Assembly: GCF_900184035.1 (NCBI RefSeq)
Contig: NZ_FXWP01000009.1
Span: 62,001-126,000, forward strand
Direction: 5' to 3'
Length of the DNA: 64,000 bases
Source: Kosakonia pseudosacchari
GTDB lineage: Bacteria; Pseudomonadota; Gammaproteobacteria; Enterobacterales; Enterobacteriaceae
Numbering within the stretch: position 1 is the first letter of the stretch; each line of letters begins with the position of its first letter. The position numbers and the translations under genes are program-made. Under the pieces are notes generated by a model that saw nothing but the letters and a program-made list of their open reading frames with translations, was not told where the DNA came from and searched no databases. Positions 32,537 to 44,433 of this stretch are shown here, in pieces.

Positions 32537-32673
32537 AATTATGTATTTTCGTGGCTAAAAGAGCGGCTGACAGTTTTACGCGATTCTTCCTGTTGCGGCA
32601 AGCGCTGTTTCAGCAAAATCATGCTGTGCAATCGGCGGCAAGAGTACTTGCGCTGCGCTATATCAGCCTGTGG

Positions 32674-33831
32674 TTACACGCTTTGCCCGAGAGCGATATG
32701 CAGTCGGTTTAACCAGCCGTGCAGCGCACAAGCGACAAGCAAACTCATTGCCGCCTGGCGGCTGTAGCCGTGTTCCTCAAGCTGTAAAAATTGCGTGGGG
32801 CTAAACCTGTCCGGTGCGCAGGTAAGCATCTGAACCGCTTGCACCAGGGCACTCTCTTTGTTTTTTCCCGCCAGCACACGATTGAGCTCGCGGCTGCCCG
32901 CGCGCAGCGCCTGCACCATGACTTCATCGCCGTCGCCACGTTGTACACGTTGGCTAAAACAACTCGTGCTGCCGTTGAGACGCGCGGTGTAGGCTGTCAC
33001 CAGCCAGCTCTGCTGTTTATTAGGGCTGGTTTCAGCCACCTGTTCGCACATTTCGCCCAACTCATTGAGCAGCAGATGTTCATGCGCTAACAAAGGGGCA
33101 AGCAGGCGTAATTCCGGCAGCGGTTGCCAGCGCGCTAATGACTCCATTTGCGGAGCATTCGCAATACGTAAATCGACAATATCGATGCCGGGCTGCCATT
33201 GAGTAATGGTATCGCTAAAAAGTGCGGCGTCCGCTTCTTGCTGGGTTTCCATGCCGGGGATAAACCGCACGGGCTGGCCGAGCGATGCCTGAAGGACGGC
33301 GACAACGCGCGCCTGAAAAGCAACAAAGCCGATAATCTGATTGATGATCACCAGGTCATACAGCGTTAACCCCACGTCTTCCAGCTGTTGTCGCGCACGT
33401 GCGTCGATAACCGAGGGAGAGGCGGCAAGTTGCCGCGCATGTTGGGTAATTTGTGCCAGTCGGTAGTTGCTCTCCCGTGACGAGTCCGGGCCGGATAACG
33501 GCGCCAGTCGCGCGGCGTAGTGGTTACATAAGCGTTGAACGCCGAATACCTGCGCCGCCGTCAGGGCGGTGCTGAGGCGATCATAGGCGCTGAAGGTGCG
33601 TAAACGGCTGGTGCTTACGCGCTGCGGAAATAACAGGGCATAGAGTTTTCGTGCGGGCGAAACAATGCCGTCAAGGTCGGTTTTTTGTTTTTCCGGCAGG
33701 GCGAGGTCGAGCAGAAAAGGGTCGTTTACTGTGGCCGCTTCGGGAACTAACGGTAGCGCATGTGCCCGGCTGGCACTCGACTGGGTTTCATGATACCAGT
33801 GGCTTTTGCCTTCAATCCGGCGTTGTTCCAT
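32674..33831 (-). CDS. yciW: YciW, CMD/AhpD-like putative oxidoreductase
   Basis: A 385-residue protein starting MEQRRIEGKSHWYHETQSS, as in E. coli YciW, which has been linked to cysteine metabolism and carries a carboxymuconolactone-decarboxylase-like fold. The segment DLVIINQIIGFVAFQARVVAVLQ resembles the AhpD-like helix; the CxxC pair of true AhpD enzymes is absent. The N-terminal third diverges from E. coli. The start has AAGGAACGACC before ATG. The reaction is unknown. Confidence 0.88.
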   Translation of the reverse strand: MEQRRIEGKSHWYHETQSSASRAHALPLVPEAATVNDPFLLDLALPEKQKTDLDGIVSPARKLYALLFPQRVSTSRLRTFSAYDRLSTALTAAQVFGVQRLCNHYAARLAPLSGPDSSRESNYRLAQITQHARQLAASPSVIDARARQQLEDVGLTLYDLVIINQIIGFVAFQARVVAVLQASLGQPVRFIPGMETQQEADAALFSDTITQWQPGIDIVDLRIANAPQMESLARWQPLPELRLLAPLLAHEHLLLNELGEMCEQVAETSPNKQQSWLVTAYTARLNGSTSCFSQRVQRGDGDEVMVQALRAGSRELNRVLAGKNKESALVQAVQMLTCAPDRFSPTQFLQLEEHGYSRQAAMSLLVACALHGWLNRLHIALGQSV

Positions 33832-33975
33832 GGTCGTTCCTTGGTCTGAAAGTGGCGATCCGGATACGACGGCATCTCATTGTCGCCGGATCTTTTTTGC
33901 TGCTTAATCCTGGCGTAATGAAGGAGAGGGATGAAAGATTGTTAGGTGATAATAAATATCAGAATGGCATATCGA

Positions 33976-34001
33976 AAAACGCCCCTTCAGGAGAAGGGGC
34001 G
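33976..34001 (-). terminator. Rho-independent terminator of fabI
   Basis: On the minus strand, GCCCCTTC-TCCT-GAAGGGGC followed by GTTTTTCG, eight bases past the fabI stop. Confidence 0.9.
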
Positions 34002-34008
34002 GTGAGGA

Positions 34009-34797
34009 TTATTTAATTTCCAGCTCGTTCATGGCAGCGATATTGAAACCACCGTCCACATGAACCACTTCACCGGAGATACCGGCAGAGAGGTCGGAGC
34101 ACAGGAATGCGGCGGAGTTACCCACGTCCTCGATGGTCACAGTACGGCGAATCGGGGTAACGGCTTCGCAGTGCGCCAGCATTTTACGGAAATCTTTAAT
34201 GCCGGAGGCGGCCAGCGTACGGATCGGACCGGCGGAGATACCGTTAACGCGCACGCCTTCCGGACCCATCGCGTTCGCCATATAGCGGACGTTTGCTTCC
34301 AGAGAAGCTTTTGCCAGACCCATTACGTTGTAGTTCGGGATCGCACGCTCAGCGCCCAGATAAGAGAGCGTCAGCAGCGCTGAACCCGGGTTCAGCATTT
34401 CGCGGCAGGCTTTCGCCAGCGCCACAAAGCTGTAGGAGCTGATGTCGTGGGCGATTTTAAAGCCTTCGCGGGTTACCGCGTTCACGTAGTCGCCATCCAG
34501 CTGATCGCCCGGTGCGAAACCGATGGAGTGAACGAAACCGTCAAACTTCGGCCAGCTTTTCGCCAGATCGGTGAACAGGGCGTCGATGCTCTCATCTTTA
34601 GCGACATCACATTCCAGAACGATGCTGGAACCCAGCTGGGCGGCAAACTCTTCAACGCGGCCTTTCAGCTTGTCGTTCTGGTAGGTGAATGCCAGCTCAG
34701 CGCCTTCGCGGTGCATAGCCTGTGCGATGCCGTATGCGATGGACAGTTTGCTGGCAACGCCAGTTACCAGAATGCGCTTACCGGAAAGAAAACCCAT
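34009..34797 (-). CDS. fabI: Enoyl-ACP reductase (NADH)
   Basis: Completes each round of fatty-acid elongation by reducing trans-2-enoyl-ACP; it is the triclosan target. It has 262 residues. The N-terminal [11 protein letters not shown] binds NADH. The catalytic Tyr-x6-Tyr-x6-Lys pattern lies in [20 protein letters not shown] and the following KAS. The start ATG (MGFLSGKRI) follows AAGGATTAGAGCT. It is single, between yciW and the sap operon; the E. coli gene ycjD is absent. Confidence 0.98.
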   Translation of the reverse strand: MGFLSGKRILVTGVASKLSIAYGIAQAMHREGAELAFTYQNDKLKGRVEEFAAQLGSSIVLECDVAKDESIDALFTDLAKSWPKFDGFVHSIGFAPGDQLDGDYVNAVTREGFKIAHDISSYSFVALAKACREMLNPGSALLTLSYLGAERAIPNYNVMGLAKASLEANVRYMANAMGPEGVRVNGISAGPIRTLAASGIKDFRKMLAHCEAVTPIRRTVTIEDVGNSAAFLCSDLSAGISGEVVHVDGGFNIAAMNELEIK

Positions 34798-34918
34798 AGC
34801 TCTAATCCTTATATTCATTGTTGTGGCGAGCGCCATCATGTGGGGCGATCGTCGTTAAAACGCGGCGATTCTATCATGAGTCGCCGGATGAGTTAATCCG
34901 ACCACTGAAACTATTGAA

Positions 34919-35725
34919 TCAGCGGTCTTTTCGCCAGGCATCGGCTGTTAACGCTTCGCCAAAATGCCCGGCTATTAAACGTTTTGTTAAATCATGCAGC
35001 GGCGAGGCGAGCACATCGGCAGTGCTGCCGCGCTCGACAACTTCACCCTGGTGCATAACCAAAACCTGATCGCTGATATGTTTCATCATGCCGATGTGCT
35101 GGGTGACATAAATATAAGAGATACCCTGTTTTTCCTGTAATTCCAGCATCAGATTAATTAACTGCGAACGCATCGACATATCCAGTGACGCCAGCGCTTC
35201 GTCAGCAATAATCACCTTTGGACGCAGGATTAATGCGCGCGCCAACCCCAGGCGCTGTTTTTGGCCCGGTGCCAGCATATAGGGGTAATAACTGACATGA
35301 TCCGGCAACAGGCCGACCATGCGCAGCGTCTCCAGAATGCGCTTCTGGCGGACTTCCGGCTCCAGATCTGTGTTCAGGCGCAACGGGAAATCGAGGATTT
35401 GCGACAGTCGCTGGCGCGGGTTCAGCGAGGTGGTTGGATCCTGGAAAATCATGCGAATGTGCTGGCTGCGAAAGGTGTAATCGCCGTAATGCAACGGTTT
35501 ATCGTCAATCATCAGTTCGCCGGATGAAGGTTCGACCATTCCGGCCAGCATTTTCGCCAGCGTCGATTTACCGGAACCGTTCTCACCAATAATCGCCAGC
35601 GTCTGTTTTTCCCGCAGGGTGAAACTCAGCGGTTTCACCGCTTCAACAGTCTGGCGGCGGAACCAGCCGGTACGATAACGGAAGGTTTTGCTCAGATTGC
35701 GCACTTCAAGCAAGGTTTCGACCAT
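34919..35725 (-). CDS. sapF: SapF, ATPase of the Sap peptide transporter
   Basis: One of two ABC ATPases of the Sap system, linked to antimicrobial-peptide resistance and, with SapD, to TrkG/TrkH potassium uptake and putrescine export. The Walker A motif is GENGSGKST. The signature region reads APGQKQRLGLARAL instead of LSGGQ, and Walker B is VIIADEAL. The start is set at the ATG for 268 residues, matching E. coli. A GTG three codons earlier sits five bases after GGAG and overlaps sapD by 8 bases; it is a real alternative. Confidence 0.95.
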   Translation of the reverse strand: MVETLLEVRNLSKTFRYRTGWFRRQTVEAVKPLSFTLREKQTLAIIGENGSGKSTLAKMLAGMVEPSSGELMIDDKPLHYGDYTFRSQHIRMIFQDPTTSLNPRQRLSQILDFPLRLNTDLEPEVRQKRILETLRMVGLLPDHVSYYPYMLAPGQKQRLGLARALILRPKVIIADEALASLDMSMRSQLINLMLELQEKQGISYIYVTQHIGMMKHISDQVLVMHQGEVVERGSTADVLASPLHDLTKRLIAGHFGEALTADAWRKDR

Positions 35726-35726
35726 T

Positions 35727-36719
35727 TCACTCACTCTCCATATTCAGCGGGAAATGGCAGGCGAAGAGATGATTTCTTGCACCGGCTAGCCGCGGCGTTT
35801 CCACACATTTACGTTGGGCGTAAGGGCAGCGAGGTCCCAGGCGGCAGCCGATCGGCAACTGCTCCAGCAACGGAATAGCGCCAGGCATGGTATTCAGGCG
35901 GCTTTTATGCGGCATTGCGCTGCCGAAATCCGGGATCGCGCGAATCAACGCCTGCGTATAGGGGTGATGTGGTGTTGCGATCAACTCTTCGCTCGGCGCG
36001 GTCTCCACGGTCTGGCCGCAATACATCACATTGATGCGATCGGCCCATTTGCTCAGCATCTGCAAATCATGGCTGATCAACATAATGGTGGTGTTGTTGT
36101 TCTGATTGAGCCTGTCGAGCAGGCGAAAAATTTGCGCCTGGGTGGTCGGTTCCATCGCGTTCGTCGGTTCATCGGCAATCAGCAACCGCGGCTGGTTGGC
36201 CAGCGCGATAGCAATCATCACTTTCTGGCATTCACCTTCAGTCAGCTCATAAGGAAAGCTGCGCATCGCATCTTTGTGATCTTTAATGCCAACACGGTGC
36301 AGCAGTTCAATGGCGCGGCGCTTACGCCAGCCAAAACGCTGCCACAAGCTGCCTTTCCACGTCCAGCCGGGGATGTTCTGCATCAGCTGTTTGCCCACGC
36401 GCTCGGAGGGATCGAGACAGGATTGCGGTTCCTGGAAAATCATCGATACGTTGTGGCCCAGCAACTTGCGGCGCTCGCGTGCGGAGAGCCGCAGCAGATC
36501 GATATCATCGAAGCGCATACGGTCTGCGGTAACGCGCCAGTTGTCTTTGGTAACGCCACAAATCGCTTTAGCAATCAGGCTCTTGCCAGAGCCAGACTCG
36601 CCAACCAGCCCACGAATTTCACCTTCTGCCAGCGTCAGGCTGACGCGATCGACGGCTTTTACCCAATCCTCACCGGTTTTCACTTCGATGGTGAGATTAC
36701 GAATATCAAGAAGCGGCAT
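35727..36719 (-). CDS. sapD: SapD, ATPase of the Sap peptide transporter
   Basis: An OppD-type ABC ATPase of 330 residues. Walker A is GESGSGKS, the signature is replaced by [13 protein letters not shown] as in other SapD proteins, and Walker B is LLIADEP. The C-terminal oligopeptide-type domain has a cysteine cluster ([11 protein letters not shown]) of the kind seen in OppD/DppD. The start ATG overlaps the sapC stop by one base. Confidence 0.96.
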   Translation of the reverse strand: MPLLDIRNLTIEVKTGEDWVKAVDRVSLTLAEGEIRGLVGESGSGKSLIAKAICGVTKDNWRVTADRMRFDDIDLLRLSARERRKLLGHNVSMIFQEPQSCLDPSERVGKQLMQNIPGWTWKGSLWQRFGWRKRRAIELLHRVGIKDHKDAMRSFPYELTEGECQKVMIAIALANQPRLLIADEPTNAMEPTTQAQIFRLLDRLNQNNNTTIMLISHDLQMLSKWADRINVMYCGQTVETAPSEELIATPHHPYTQALIRAIPDFGSAMPHKSRLNTMPGAIPLLEQLPIGCRLGPRCPYAQRKCVETPRLAGARNHLFACHFPLNMESE

Positions 36720-37609
36720 TATTCCACCCCCGCTGTGATCGCGCGGCGAATCCCGTCGCCAAGAATATTCACCAGCAACACGCTCACCATAATTGCCGCG
36801 CCCGGCAGCATGACCGTCCACGGCGCTACATAAATCAGCTCCAGCGCGTCACCGAGCATCGCTCCCCATTCCGGAGACGGGAGTTGCGCGCCCAGGTCGA
36901 GAAAACCGAGTGCGGCGATATCAAGGATCGCCATCGACAGCGCGCGAGTAATTTCTGTCACCATGCCTGCGGTAATGTTTGGCAGCACGGCAAACCACAG
37001 AATATTCATGGTGGACGCGCCATCGAGCCGCGCGGCGACCACATACTCTTTTTCCAGCTCGTCATGCACCATGCTGTAAACCGAACGCACCATGCGCGGC
37101 AGCAGCGCCAGCCAGACGGCAAACATCGCATGGGAGAGATGCGGACCTGCGAACGCCACCACAATAATCGCCAGCAGCAGTGTCGGTAGCGACAGCAGGG
37201 TGTCGAGAATATGGTTCAGCACCGCCGAGCGCAGGCCGTGAGTACAACCGGCGAAAACGCCAAGCGCCAGCCCGCAAAGCGTTGCCGCAAGCGTGACGAT
37301 AAAGGCGCCGCCCACCGTTGGCGCTGCACCGCTCAGCAAACGGCTTAATACATCGCGCCCCAAATCATCCGTACCAAGGAAAAACGAAACATCGCCATAG
37401 CGCGACCATGAGGGGGGCAATAACTGATAACCGAGGAATTGCTGGTCAATGCCGTAGGGGGCAAACCAGTGACCGAAAATACACAGCAGCAGCAACGCGC
37501 CGCAGCCATACAGGCCGATCATCGCGGTGGTATCGCCATAAAATTTGCGCCACGCGGTTCGCAGCGCGCCTGGCGGGCGTTTTTCGCTGTAGACGCTATC
37601 GTAAGGCAT
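36719..37609 (-). CDS. sapC: SapC, permease of the Sap peptide transporter
   Basis: A DppC/OppC-type inner-membrane permease of 296 residues with about six spans. The EAA-type cytoplasmic loop reads [12 protein letters not shown]. It overlaps sapB by 14 bases and sapD by one, consistent with a tightly coupled sapABCDF operon. Confidence 0.96.
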   Translation of the reverse strand: MPYDSVYSEKRPPGALRTAWRKFYGDTTAMIGLYGCGALLLLCIFGHWFAPYGIDQQFLGYQLLPPSWSRYGDVSFFLGTDDLGRDVLSRLLSGAAPTVGGAFIVTLAATLCGLALGVFAGCTHGLRSAVLNHILDTLLSLPTLLLAIIVVAFAGPHLSHAMFAVWLALLPRMVRSVYSMVHDELEKEYVVAARLDGASTMNILWFAVLPNITAGMVTEITRALSMAILDIAALGFLDLGAQLPSPEWGAMLGDALELIYVAPWTVMLPGAAIMVSVLLVNILGDGIRRAITAGVE

Positions 37610-38561
37610 ACCATTCCTTATGTTTCAACGGATTAGCCAGTGCGCCGAGGATATCGGACAGCACGTTCACAATAATAACCAGTGAGCCTACCACCATTAC
37701 ACCTGCGGAAATCGCCGCATAATCCTGCTGGCGAATCGCATTAATCAACCAGCGTCCCAGTCCTGGCCAACTGAACACCATTTCGGTGATCATCGCCAGC
37801 GTCAGCATGGTCGAAAATTGCAGGCCGAGACGGGGAATAACCGGCGGCAGGGCGTTATGCAAAACATGGCGGCGCAGAATAGTGAGCCGCGAAAGGCCGC
37901 GCGTCGCTGCCGCTTTGATGTAGTTTTTATCAAACACGTCGATGGTGCTGATGCGCATCAGGCGAATAACTTCGGTGGTCGGTGCCACCGCCAGCGTTAA
38001 CACTGGCAATACGACATGTCGTAAGGCGCTGATAATCATCTCTTCGCGCCACGGCGAATCGGAGAGCCAGGCATCAATCAACGAAAAACCGGTCACGGTT
38101 TTGACTTCGTAAAGCAGGTCAAAACGACCAGACACCGGCAGCCAGCCTAGATTCAGCGAGAAAAACAGGGTCAGGAGCAGCGCCAGCCAGAACACCGGGA
38201 TTGAAAAGCCCAGCAGCGCAAAGGCGCTGATCATTTTATCCTGCCACTTGCCGCGCATCACACCCGCCAGCATGCCGACCGGGATACCCACCAATAATGC
38301 TGAGCCAAACGCCAGCAGGCACAGCTCCATGGTGGCAGGAAACACCTCTTTAAGCTGTTCTGAAATTAACTGGCCATTAATGCTGGAAACGCCGAAATCC
38401 CAGTGCAGCAAACCGTTAAACCAGAACACCCAGGCATTCCACAGCGACGCGCCCTGAAGCGGGGCGTGGGGCGTAAAATAGCTCAGGCTAAAGCCAACGA
38501 AAGTCAGTAAAAAAAGCGTGACCAGCAGCAGTAACAGGCGGCGCAGGGTAAAGATAATCAT
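37596..38561 (-). CDS. sapB: SapB, permease of the Sap peptide transporter
   Basis: A DppB/OppB-type inner-membrane permease of 321 residues. The EAA loop is [12 protein letters not shown]. It pairs with SapC to form the channel. Its ATG overlaps the sapA stop by four bases. Confidence 0.96.
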   Translation of the reverse strand: MIIFTLRRLLLLLVTLFLLTFVGFSLSYFTPHAPLQGASLWNAWVFWFNGLLHWDFGVSSINGQLISEQLKEVFPATMELCLLAFGSALLVGIPVGMLAGVMRGKWQDKMISAFALLGFSIPVFWLALLLTLFFSLNLGWLPVSGRFDLLYEVKTVTGFSLIDAWLSDSPWREEMIISALRHVVLPVLTLAVAPTTEVIRLMRISTIDVFDKNYIKAAATRGLSRLTILRRHVLHNALPPVIPRLGLQFSTMLTLAMITEMVFSWPGLGRWLINAIRQQDYAAISAGVMVVGSLVIIVNVLSDILGALANPLKHKEWYALR

Positions 38562-40198
38562 GGTGGCGAAACCTCTTGTTTTTCCCGCGAAACACCGGCA
38601 AAGGAGGCGCTACCAAACGGGCTCAGCACCAGGCCTTTAATGTCATAGCGATACGCCTGCAAACGCAGGGAAGAGGCCAGCGGTAACACCGGCAATTCGC
38701 GCGCCAGTATCTGTTGAGCCTCGTCATAATCATCAATACGGGCGGCAAGCTGCTGTGAAGCCAGCGCTTTTTGTAACACCTCGTCGAATTCACGGTTGCA
38801 CCAGTGCGCGAAATTGGTCTGCGAGTTGATTGCCGCGCAACTGAGCATCGGGCGGAAGAAACTGTCCGGATCGTTACTGTCTGTCGCCCAGCCGGCAAGG
38901 GTTAAATCATGATTCATATCCATCAGCCGCGCTTCCTGGAAACGGCCTTCCACCGGGACAATAATCACTTTTACACCGACCTGCGCCATATCTGCCTGAA
39001 TCAGCTCGGCGGTTTTCAACGGGCTTGGGTTCCACGCCTGTGAACTGGTCGGTACCCACAATTGCAGCGTCAGATTTTCCAGCCCCAGCGCTTTCAGGCG
39101 TTCGCGGGCCTGCGCCGGATCGTACTCGGTGATCTTCGCTTCGTTATCATAAGCCCAGGAGGCGCGCGGCAATATTGAGGCGGCTGTTTCAGCGGTGCCG
39201 TAGTAAATCGACTGCATCAGACGCTGATTATTGATGGCCAGCGCCAGCGCGTGGCGCACTTCTGGATTATTCAGCGGCGGTTTGTTGGTGTTAAACGCCA
39301 GGTAGGCAATGTTCATACCCGGGCGCAGTGTAAGTCGTAAACGCGGGTCATCGCGCAAAATCGTTAACTGACTGGCGGCAGGCCAGGCCAGCACATCGCA
39401 CTCACCGGTTAACAACTTAGACAAACGCCCGGTGCCACCGGAGCCGAGATCGACCACCACTTGCTGCATCAACGGCTCACCACGCCAGAACTTTTCGTGA
39501 CGTTGTAACCGAATATATTGCCCGGCACGGTATTCATCCAGTTGATAAGGCCCGGTACCGACCGGTTGTCGATCAAGCAACTCCTGGCGATCGCTTTTCT
39601 CTAACTGAGCGGCGTATTCCGCCGACATTACCGAAGCATAGTGTGTCGCCAGATGCCATAAAAAGGAGGCATCCGGTTTTTTCAGGCGGAATTCAACCGT
39701 GCGGTTATCCAGCTTGCGTACACTGTCGACGGAATCGGCAAACTGCAAGCTGTCGAAATAGGGGAAGTTACCGCCGTTGACGTTATGCCAGGGATGATTG
39801 CGCGAGAAAATGCGCTGGAAGGTAAAAACTACATCATCGGCGTTCAGCGCGCGGTGCGGCGTAAACCAGGCTGTTTTTTGGAATGCCACACCGTCGCGCA
39901 GGCGAAAGCGGTAGGTCGCGCCGTTATCGAGCACTTCCCAGCTTTCCGCCAGCTCCGGAACCAGCCGGTAGGTATAAGGATCGACATCCAGCAAGCGATC
40001 ATAAAGCTGCGCTGCCAGCGTATCGACAATCAGGCCGCTGCTGACTTTTTGCGGGTTAAAGGTATCGACCTGGCCATTGACACAATAGACAAAGCCGCTG
40101 TCGCGAATATCCGCTTGCTCAGAAAGCGGTGTCGCCGCTTGCGCAAAACCTGTCGCCAGGCTTGCGGTCAATAGCAGGGAAGAGAAAACCAGACGCAT
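38558..40198 (-). CDS. sapA: SapA, periplasmic peptide-binding protein
   Basis: A family 5 extracellular solute-binding protein of 546 residues, first gene of sapABCDF. The signal peptide is about 21 residues (cleavage near [10 protein letters not shown]). The start was chosen at [10 protein letters not shown]; the longer frame upstream would spoil the signal peptide. It belongs to the DppA/OppA fold and lacks a lipobox, so it should be free in the periplasm. Confidence 0.96.
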   Translation of the reverse strand: MRLVFSSLLLTASLATGFAQAATPLSEQADIRDSGFVYCVNGQVDTFNPQKVSSGLIVDTLAAQLYDRLLDVDPYTYRLVPELAESWEVLDNGATYRFRLRDGVAFQKTAWFTPHRALNADDVVFTFQRIFSRNHPWHNVNGGNFPYFDSLQFADSVDSVRKLDNRTVEFRLKKPDASFLWHLATHYASVMSAEYAAQLEKSDRQELLDRQPVGTGPYQLDEYRAGQYIRLQRHEKFWRGEPLMQQVVVDLGSGGTGRLSKLLTGECDVLAWPAASQLTILRDDPRLRLTLRPGMNIAYLAFNTNKPPLNNPEVRHALALAINNQRLMQSIYYGTAETAASILPRASWAYDNEAKITEYDPAQARERLKALGLENLTLQLWVPTSSQAWNPSPLKTAELIQADMAQVGVKVIIVPVEGRFQEARLMDMNHDLTLAGWATDSNDPDSFFRPMLSCAAINSQTNFAHWCNREFDEVLQKALASQQLAARIDDYDEAQQILARELPVLPLASSLRLQAYRYDIKGLVLSPFGSASFAGVSREKQEVSPP

Positions 40199-40296
40199 GA
40201 TTTTTTCAACGATTTTAAATTCATGTGCAAAGTGTATCGCACTTGCCATGGCTTCGTACAAATGTCTGCTTACGACTGCTGTTATTGTCGGCGATT

Positions 40297-41277
40297 TCAG
40301 CTTATTTGGTGCTTTTTGAGCAGCGCGCGCAGTTGGTGGTAGGTGAGCCCGAGCAACTCCGCCGCGCGTTTTTGGTTAAATTTCGCCTGCTGCAGGCTGG
40401 TTTGCAGCAACGCTTTTTCTTGATCGAACTGGAATTGGCGTAAATCCAGCGGCAAAGCCGGTAACTCTGCCGCCTCCCGCTCAGTTTGTGGTTGGCTGGT
40501 GATGTCACGGTTGAAAGGATCAAGGATGATGTCGTCAAGCGGCGTATCGCTGCTGCCGTGGCGGTAAACCGAGCGCTCCACCACGTTTTTGAGTTCGCGG
40601 ATATTGCCAGGCCATGAATAACCCATCAGTACGTCGCGCGCGCGATCGGTAAAACCGGGGAAGAGTGGCATTTTTAGTTCCCGACACATCTGAATCGCAA
40701 AATGATCCGCCATCAGCATGATGTCGCTCTTGCGTTGGCGAAGCGGTGGCAGAAGCACAACATCAAAGGCCAGCCGGTCGAGCAAATCCGCGCGAAATGT
40801 GCCGTCCTGTACCATTTGCGGCAGATCGGCGTTAGTGGCGCAAACCAGCCGGACATTGACCTGTAACGGCTGGCTTCCGCCGACGCGCTCCAGCTCGCCA
40901 TATTCAATCACCCGCAGCAACTTTTCCTGCACCAGCATTGGCGCGGTGGCCAGTTCATCAAGAAACAGCGTTCCGCCATCGGCACGTTCAAACCGGCCCG
41001 GATGGCGCTTTTGCGCGCCAGTAAACGCGCCCGCTTCATGGCCGAAAAGTTCGGTATCAAGCAGGTTTTCATTCAGTGCCGCGCAGTTAAGCGAAATGAA
41101 CGGTCCTTGCCAGCGCGAAGAGAGAAAGTGCAAACGGTTTGCGATCAGCTCCTTACCCGTACCACGTTCACCAATGATCAGCACCGGCTTATCGATTGGC
41201 GCGAGGCGCGAAACCTGTTCCAGCACCTCAATAAAGCTGTTGGCCTCGCCGAGCAAGTTATCCTTTTGTTCCGACAT
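40297..41277 (-). CDS. pspF: PspF, sigma-54 activator of the phage shock operon
   Basis: A bacterial enhancer-binding protein of 326 residues made only of an AAA+ domain and a C-terminal helix-turn-helix. It has Walker A GERGTGKE, the sigma-54 loop GAFTGA in GHEAGAFTGAQKRHPG, Walker B GTLFLDEL, and the Fis-like KFNQKRAAELLGLTYHQLRA. It lacks an N-terminal sensor; PspA inhibits it directly. It is divergent from pspA. The start MSEQKDNLL matches the family. Confidence 0.97.
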   Translation of the reverse strand: MSEQKDNLLGEANSFIEVLEQVSRLAPIDKPVLIIGERGTGKELIANRLHFLSSRWQGPFISLNCAALNENLLDTELFGHEAGAFTGAQKRHPGRFERADGGTLFLDELATAPMLVQEKLLRVIEYGELERVGGSQPLQVNVRLVCATNADLPQMVQDGTFRADLLDRLAFDVVLLPPLRQRKSDIMLMADHFAIQMCRELKMPLFPGFTDRARDVLMGYSWPGNIRELKNVVERSVYRHGSSDTPLDDIILDPFNRDITSQPQTEREAAELPALPLDLRQFQFDQEKALLQTSLQQAKFNQKRAAELLGLTYHQLRALLKKHQIS

Positions 41278-41375
41278 GATGAAATTCGCCACTAGTTAGT
41301 GATATTAACTACTCTAGACTAAGTTATCGTTGCGGTAAAACTATTCATCTGCTTTATATTCAATAAGATAAAAAA

Positions 41376-41391
41376 TTGGCACGCTGTTTGT
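41376..41391 (+). promoter_or_regulatory. Sigma-54 promoter of pspA
   Basis: TTGGCACGCTGTTTGT, with GG and TG at the -24/-12 spacing, matches the sigma-54 consensus TGGCAC-N5-TTGC with one change in the -12 element. It is almost the E. coli pspA promoter. The A/T-rich stretch at about 41340-41370 would suit IHF bending between the promoter and the PspF enhancers upstream. Confidence 0.88.
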
Positions 41392-41396
41392 AATAG

Positions 41397-42113
<717 letters not shown>

Positions 42114-42166
42114 TAATAACGGCGGCATCAGAAGATGCCGCTCCTCATCCGCTGTAAGGAGTACAC

Positions 42167-42391
42167 ATGAGCACGCTGTTTCTGGCTATACCCCTGACCC
42201 TTTTCATTCTGTTTGTGTTGCCGGTCTGGTTATGGCTGCATTACAACAATCGCACTTCACGCGGCGAGCTTAACCAGAACGAGCAGCAGCGCTTACTTCA
42301 GCTTTCCGAAGAGGCCGCGAGGATGCGTGAACGTATTCAGGCGCTGGAAGATATTCTTGATGCTGAGCACCCGAACTGGAGAGACCGCTAA
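42167..42391 (+). CDS. pspB: Phage shock protein B
   Basis: A 74-residue inner-membrane protein with one N-terminal span (2-25) and a cytoplasmic helix (LSEEAARMRERIQALEDIL). With PspC it relays stress to PspA. The stop overlaps the pspC start by one base (TAATG). Confidence 0.96.
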   Translation: MSTLFLAIPLTLFILFVLPVWLWLHYNNRTSRGELNQNEQQRLLQLSEEAARMRERIQALEDILDAEHPNWRDR

Positions 42392-42750
42392 TGGCAACCC
42401 TCGATCTTAATAAAAAGTTATGGCGCATCCCGCAACGCGGAAAAATCGGTGGTGTCTGTGCGGGCATCGCGCAGTATCTGGATATTCGCGTCAAAGTCGT
42501 GCGTATTCTCGCCATTCTGGCGATGTTTTTCGGGCTGTTTTTCTTTGTTGTGGCGGCGTATATCGTGCTGTTTTTTGTGCTTGATCCGCTGCCGGACAAT
42601 TATGCCGAGAGCGAAAAGGTACCGAGCAGCAGCGAATTACTGGATGCGGTAGACGCACAACTTGCCGCGGGAGAAACCCGTTTGCGCCAGATGGAGCGTT
42701 ATGTCACGTCAGACACGTTCTCGCTGCGCAGCCGTTTCCGTCAGTTATAG
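42391..42750 (+). CDS. pspC: Phage shock protein C
   Basis: A 119-residue PspC-domain inner-membrane protein. It has the conserved N-terminal LWRIPQRGKIGGVCAGIAQYL, a long span around residues 40-65, and a C-terminal coiled part. It acts with PspB as the stress sensor that frees PspF from PspA. Confidence 0.97.
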   Translation: MATLDLNKKLWRIPQRGKIGGVCAGIAQYLDIRVKVVRILAILAMFFGLFFFVVAAYIVLFFVLDPLPDNYAESEKVPSSSELLDAVDAQLAAGETRLRQMERYVTSDTFSLRSRFRQL

Positions 42751-42759
42751 GAGCAAAAT

Positions 42760-42996
42760 ATGAATCAACGCTGGCAACAGGTTCACCGTAACGTCAAACC
42801 CGGTTTGCAGATTGTCGGTAAGCTGGCGTTGCTGACTGCGCTGCGCTATGGCCCGGCAGGTGTCGCGGGTTGGGCGGTGAAATCCGTCGCCCGACGCCCG
42901 GTTAAGCTGCTACTGGCGTTCGCGCTGGAGCCGCTGTTGAAGCGCGCCGCGAATAAATTTTCTCGCCGCTTCATGTCGCAAAACGAGATAAAATAA
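42760..42996 (+). CDS. pspD: Phage shock protein D
   Basis: A 78-residue small membrane-associated protein, slightly longer than the 73 of E. coli. It is basic, with a hydrophobic middle ([20 protein letters not shown]). Its role in the response is unclear. The E. coli gene pspE does not follow; ycjX begins 33 bases after the stop. Confidence 0.92.
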   Translation: MNQRWQQVHRNVKPGLQIVGKLALLTALRYGPAGVAGWAVKSVARRPVKLLLAFALEPLLKRAANKFSRRFMSQNEIK

Positions 42997-43029
42997 GGAA
43001 TTACGGCTGAAGCTCTAAGGCGAAACACA

Positions 43030-44433
43030 ATGGCGATGGATCGATTTCGTAACGAATTGAATGCGCTGGTTAACCGCGGAATGGACAGGCATTTGCGACT
43101 GGCGGTAACCGGCCTGAGCCGCAGTGGCAAAACCGCATTTATTACCGCACTGGTTAATCAATTACTCAACATTCACGCAGGTTCACGTCTGCCGCTGCTA
43201 AGCGCCGTGCGCGAAGAGCGGCTGCTCGGCGTAAAACGCGTGCCGCAGCGTGATTTTGGTATTCCCCGTTTCACCTACGATGAAGGGCTGGCGCAGTTAT
43301 ATGGATCGCCGCCGGTCTGGCCGACGCCGACGCGCGGCGTCAGTGAAATCCGCCTTGCGCTACGTTTTCGCTCTAACGATTCGCTGCTGCGCCATTTCAA
43401 AGAGACTTCGACGCTCTATCTGGAAATTGTCGACTATCCCGGCGAATGGCTGCTGGATTTACCGATGCTGGCGCAGGATTACCTGAACTGGTCGCGGCAA
43501 ATGACCGGCTTGTTGCAGGGACAGAGGCTGGCATGGTCGGAAAAATGGCAGAAATTGTGCGCGGATCTCGATCCGCTGGACCCGGCAGACGAAAACCGGC
43601 TGGCAGAAATCGCTGCGGCATGGACGGACTATTTGCATCAGTGCAAACGAGAAGGCCTGCACTTTATTCAACCCGGCCGTTTTGTCCTGCCCGGCGATAT
43701 GGCTGGCGCGCCTGCGCTACAATTCTTCCCGTGGCCGGACGTTGACGGCACCGGGGAAGCGAAACTCGCGCAGGCGGGTAAACAGACCAATGCCGGGATG
43801 CTGCGCGAACGTTACAACTATTATTGCGAGCAGGTCGTCAAAGGGTTCTATAAACACCATTTCCTCAAGTTTGATCGCCAGATTGTGCTGGTCGATTGCC
43901 TTCAGCCGCTGAACAACGGGCCGCAGGCCTATAATGATATGCGGCTTGCGCTCACGCAACTGATGCAAAGTTTCCGCTACGGCCAGCGCACGCTGTTTCG
44001 CCGCCTCTTTGCGCCGGTTATCGACAAACTCTTATTTGCTGCCACCAAAGCCGATCATATTACGGTCGATCAGCACACCAATATGGTGTCTCTACTACAG
44101 CAGTTGATCCAGGACGCCTGGCAAAATGCGGCGTTTGAAGGCATCAGTATGGATTGTCTGGGGCTGGCTGCTGTGCAGGCGACGCAAAGCGGCATTATTG
44201 ATGTGAATGGCGAGAAGATTCCGGCGCTGCGCGGGCATCGTCTGAACGATGGCGCGCCGCTAACTTTCTATCCGGGTGAAGTGCCCGCACGATTGCCGGG
44301 GCAGGCGTTCTGGGACAAGCAAGGATTTAACTTTGAGGCGTTTCGCCCGCCAGTGATGGATGTTGATACACCGCTACCGCATATTCGCCTTGATGCGGCG
44401 CTGGAGTTTTTGATTGGAGATAAATTGCGATGA
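43030..44433 (+). CDS. ycjX: YcjX, P-loop stress protein (DUF463)
   Basis: A 467-residue GTPase-like protein. The P-loop is GLSRSGKTA (residues 29-37), and [13 protein letters not shown] matches a Walker B/G3-type region. Members of the family accompany Psp and heat-shock regulons; the precise role is unknown. The first ATG lies nine bases after AAGG; Met3 is an alternative. It overlaps ycjF by four bases (ATGA). Confidence 0.94.
   Translation: MAMDRFRNELNALVNRGMDRHLRLAVTGLSRSGKTAFITALVNQLLNIHAGSRLPLLSAVREERLLGVKRVPQRDFGIPRFTYDEGLAQLYGSPPVWPTPTRGVSEIRLALRFRSNDSLLRHFKETSTLYLEIVDYPGEWLLDLPMLAQDYLNWSRQMTGLLQGQRLAWSEKWQKLCADLDPLDPADENRLAEIAAAWTDYLHQCKREGLHFIQPGRFVLPGDMAGAPALQFFPWPDVDGTGEAKLAQAGKQTNAGMLRERYNYYCEQVVKGFYKHHFLKFDRQIVLVDCLQPLNNGPQAYNDMRLALTQLMQSFRYGQRTLFRRLFAPVIDKLLFAATKADHITVDQHTNMVSLLQQLIQDAWQNAAFEGISMDCLGLAAVQATQSGIIDVNGEKIPALRGHRLNDGAPLTFYPGEVPARLPGQAFWDKQGFNFEAFRPPVMDVDTPLPHIRLDAALEFLIGDKLR

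Noticed and set aside
35814-36833. 339-residue open frame antisense to sapD
   Set aside because: SapD is a full-length match with intact ABC motifs; the antisense frame has none.
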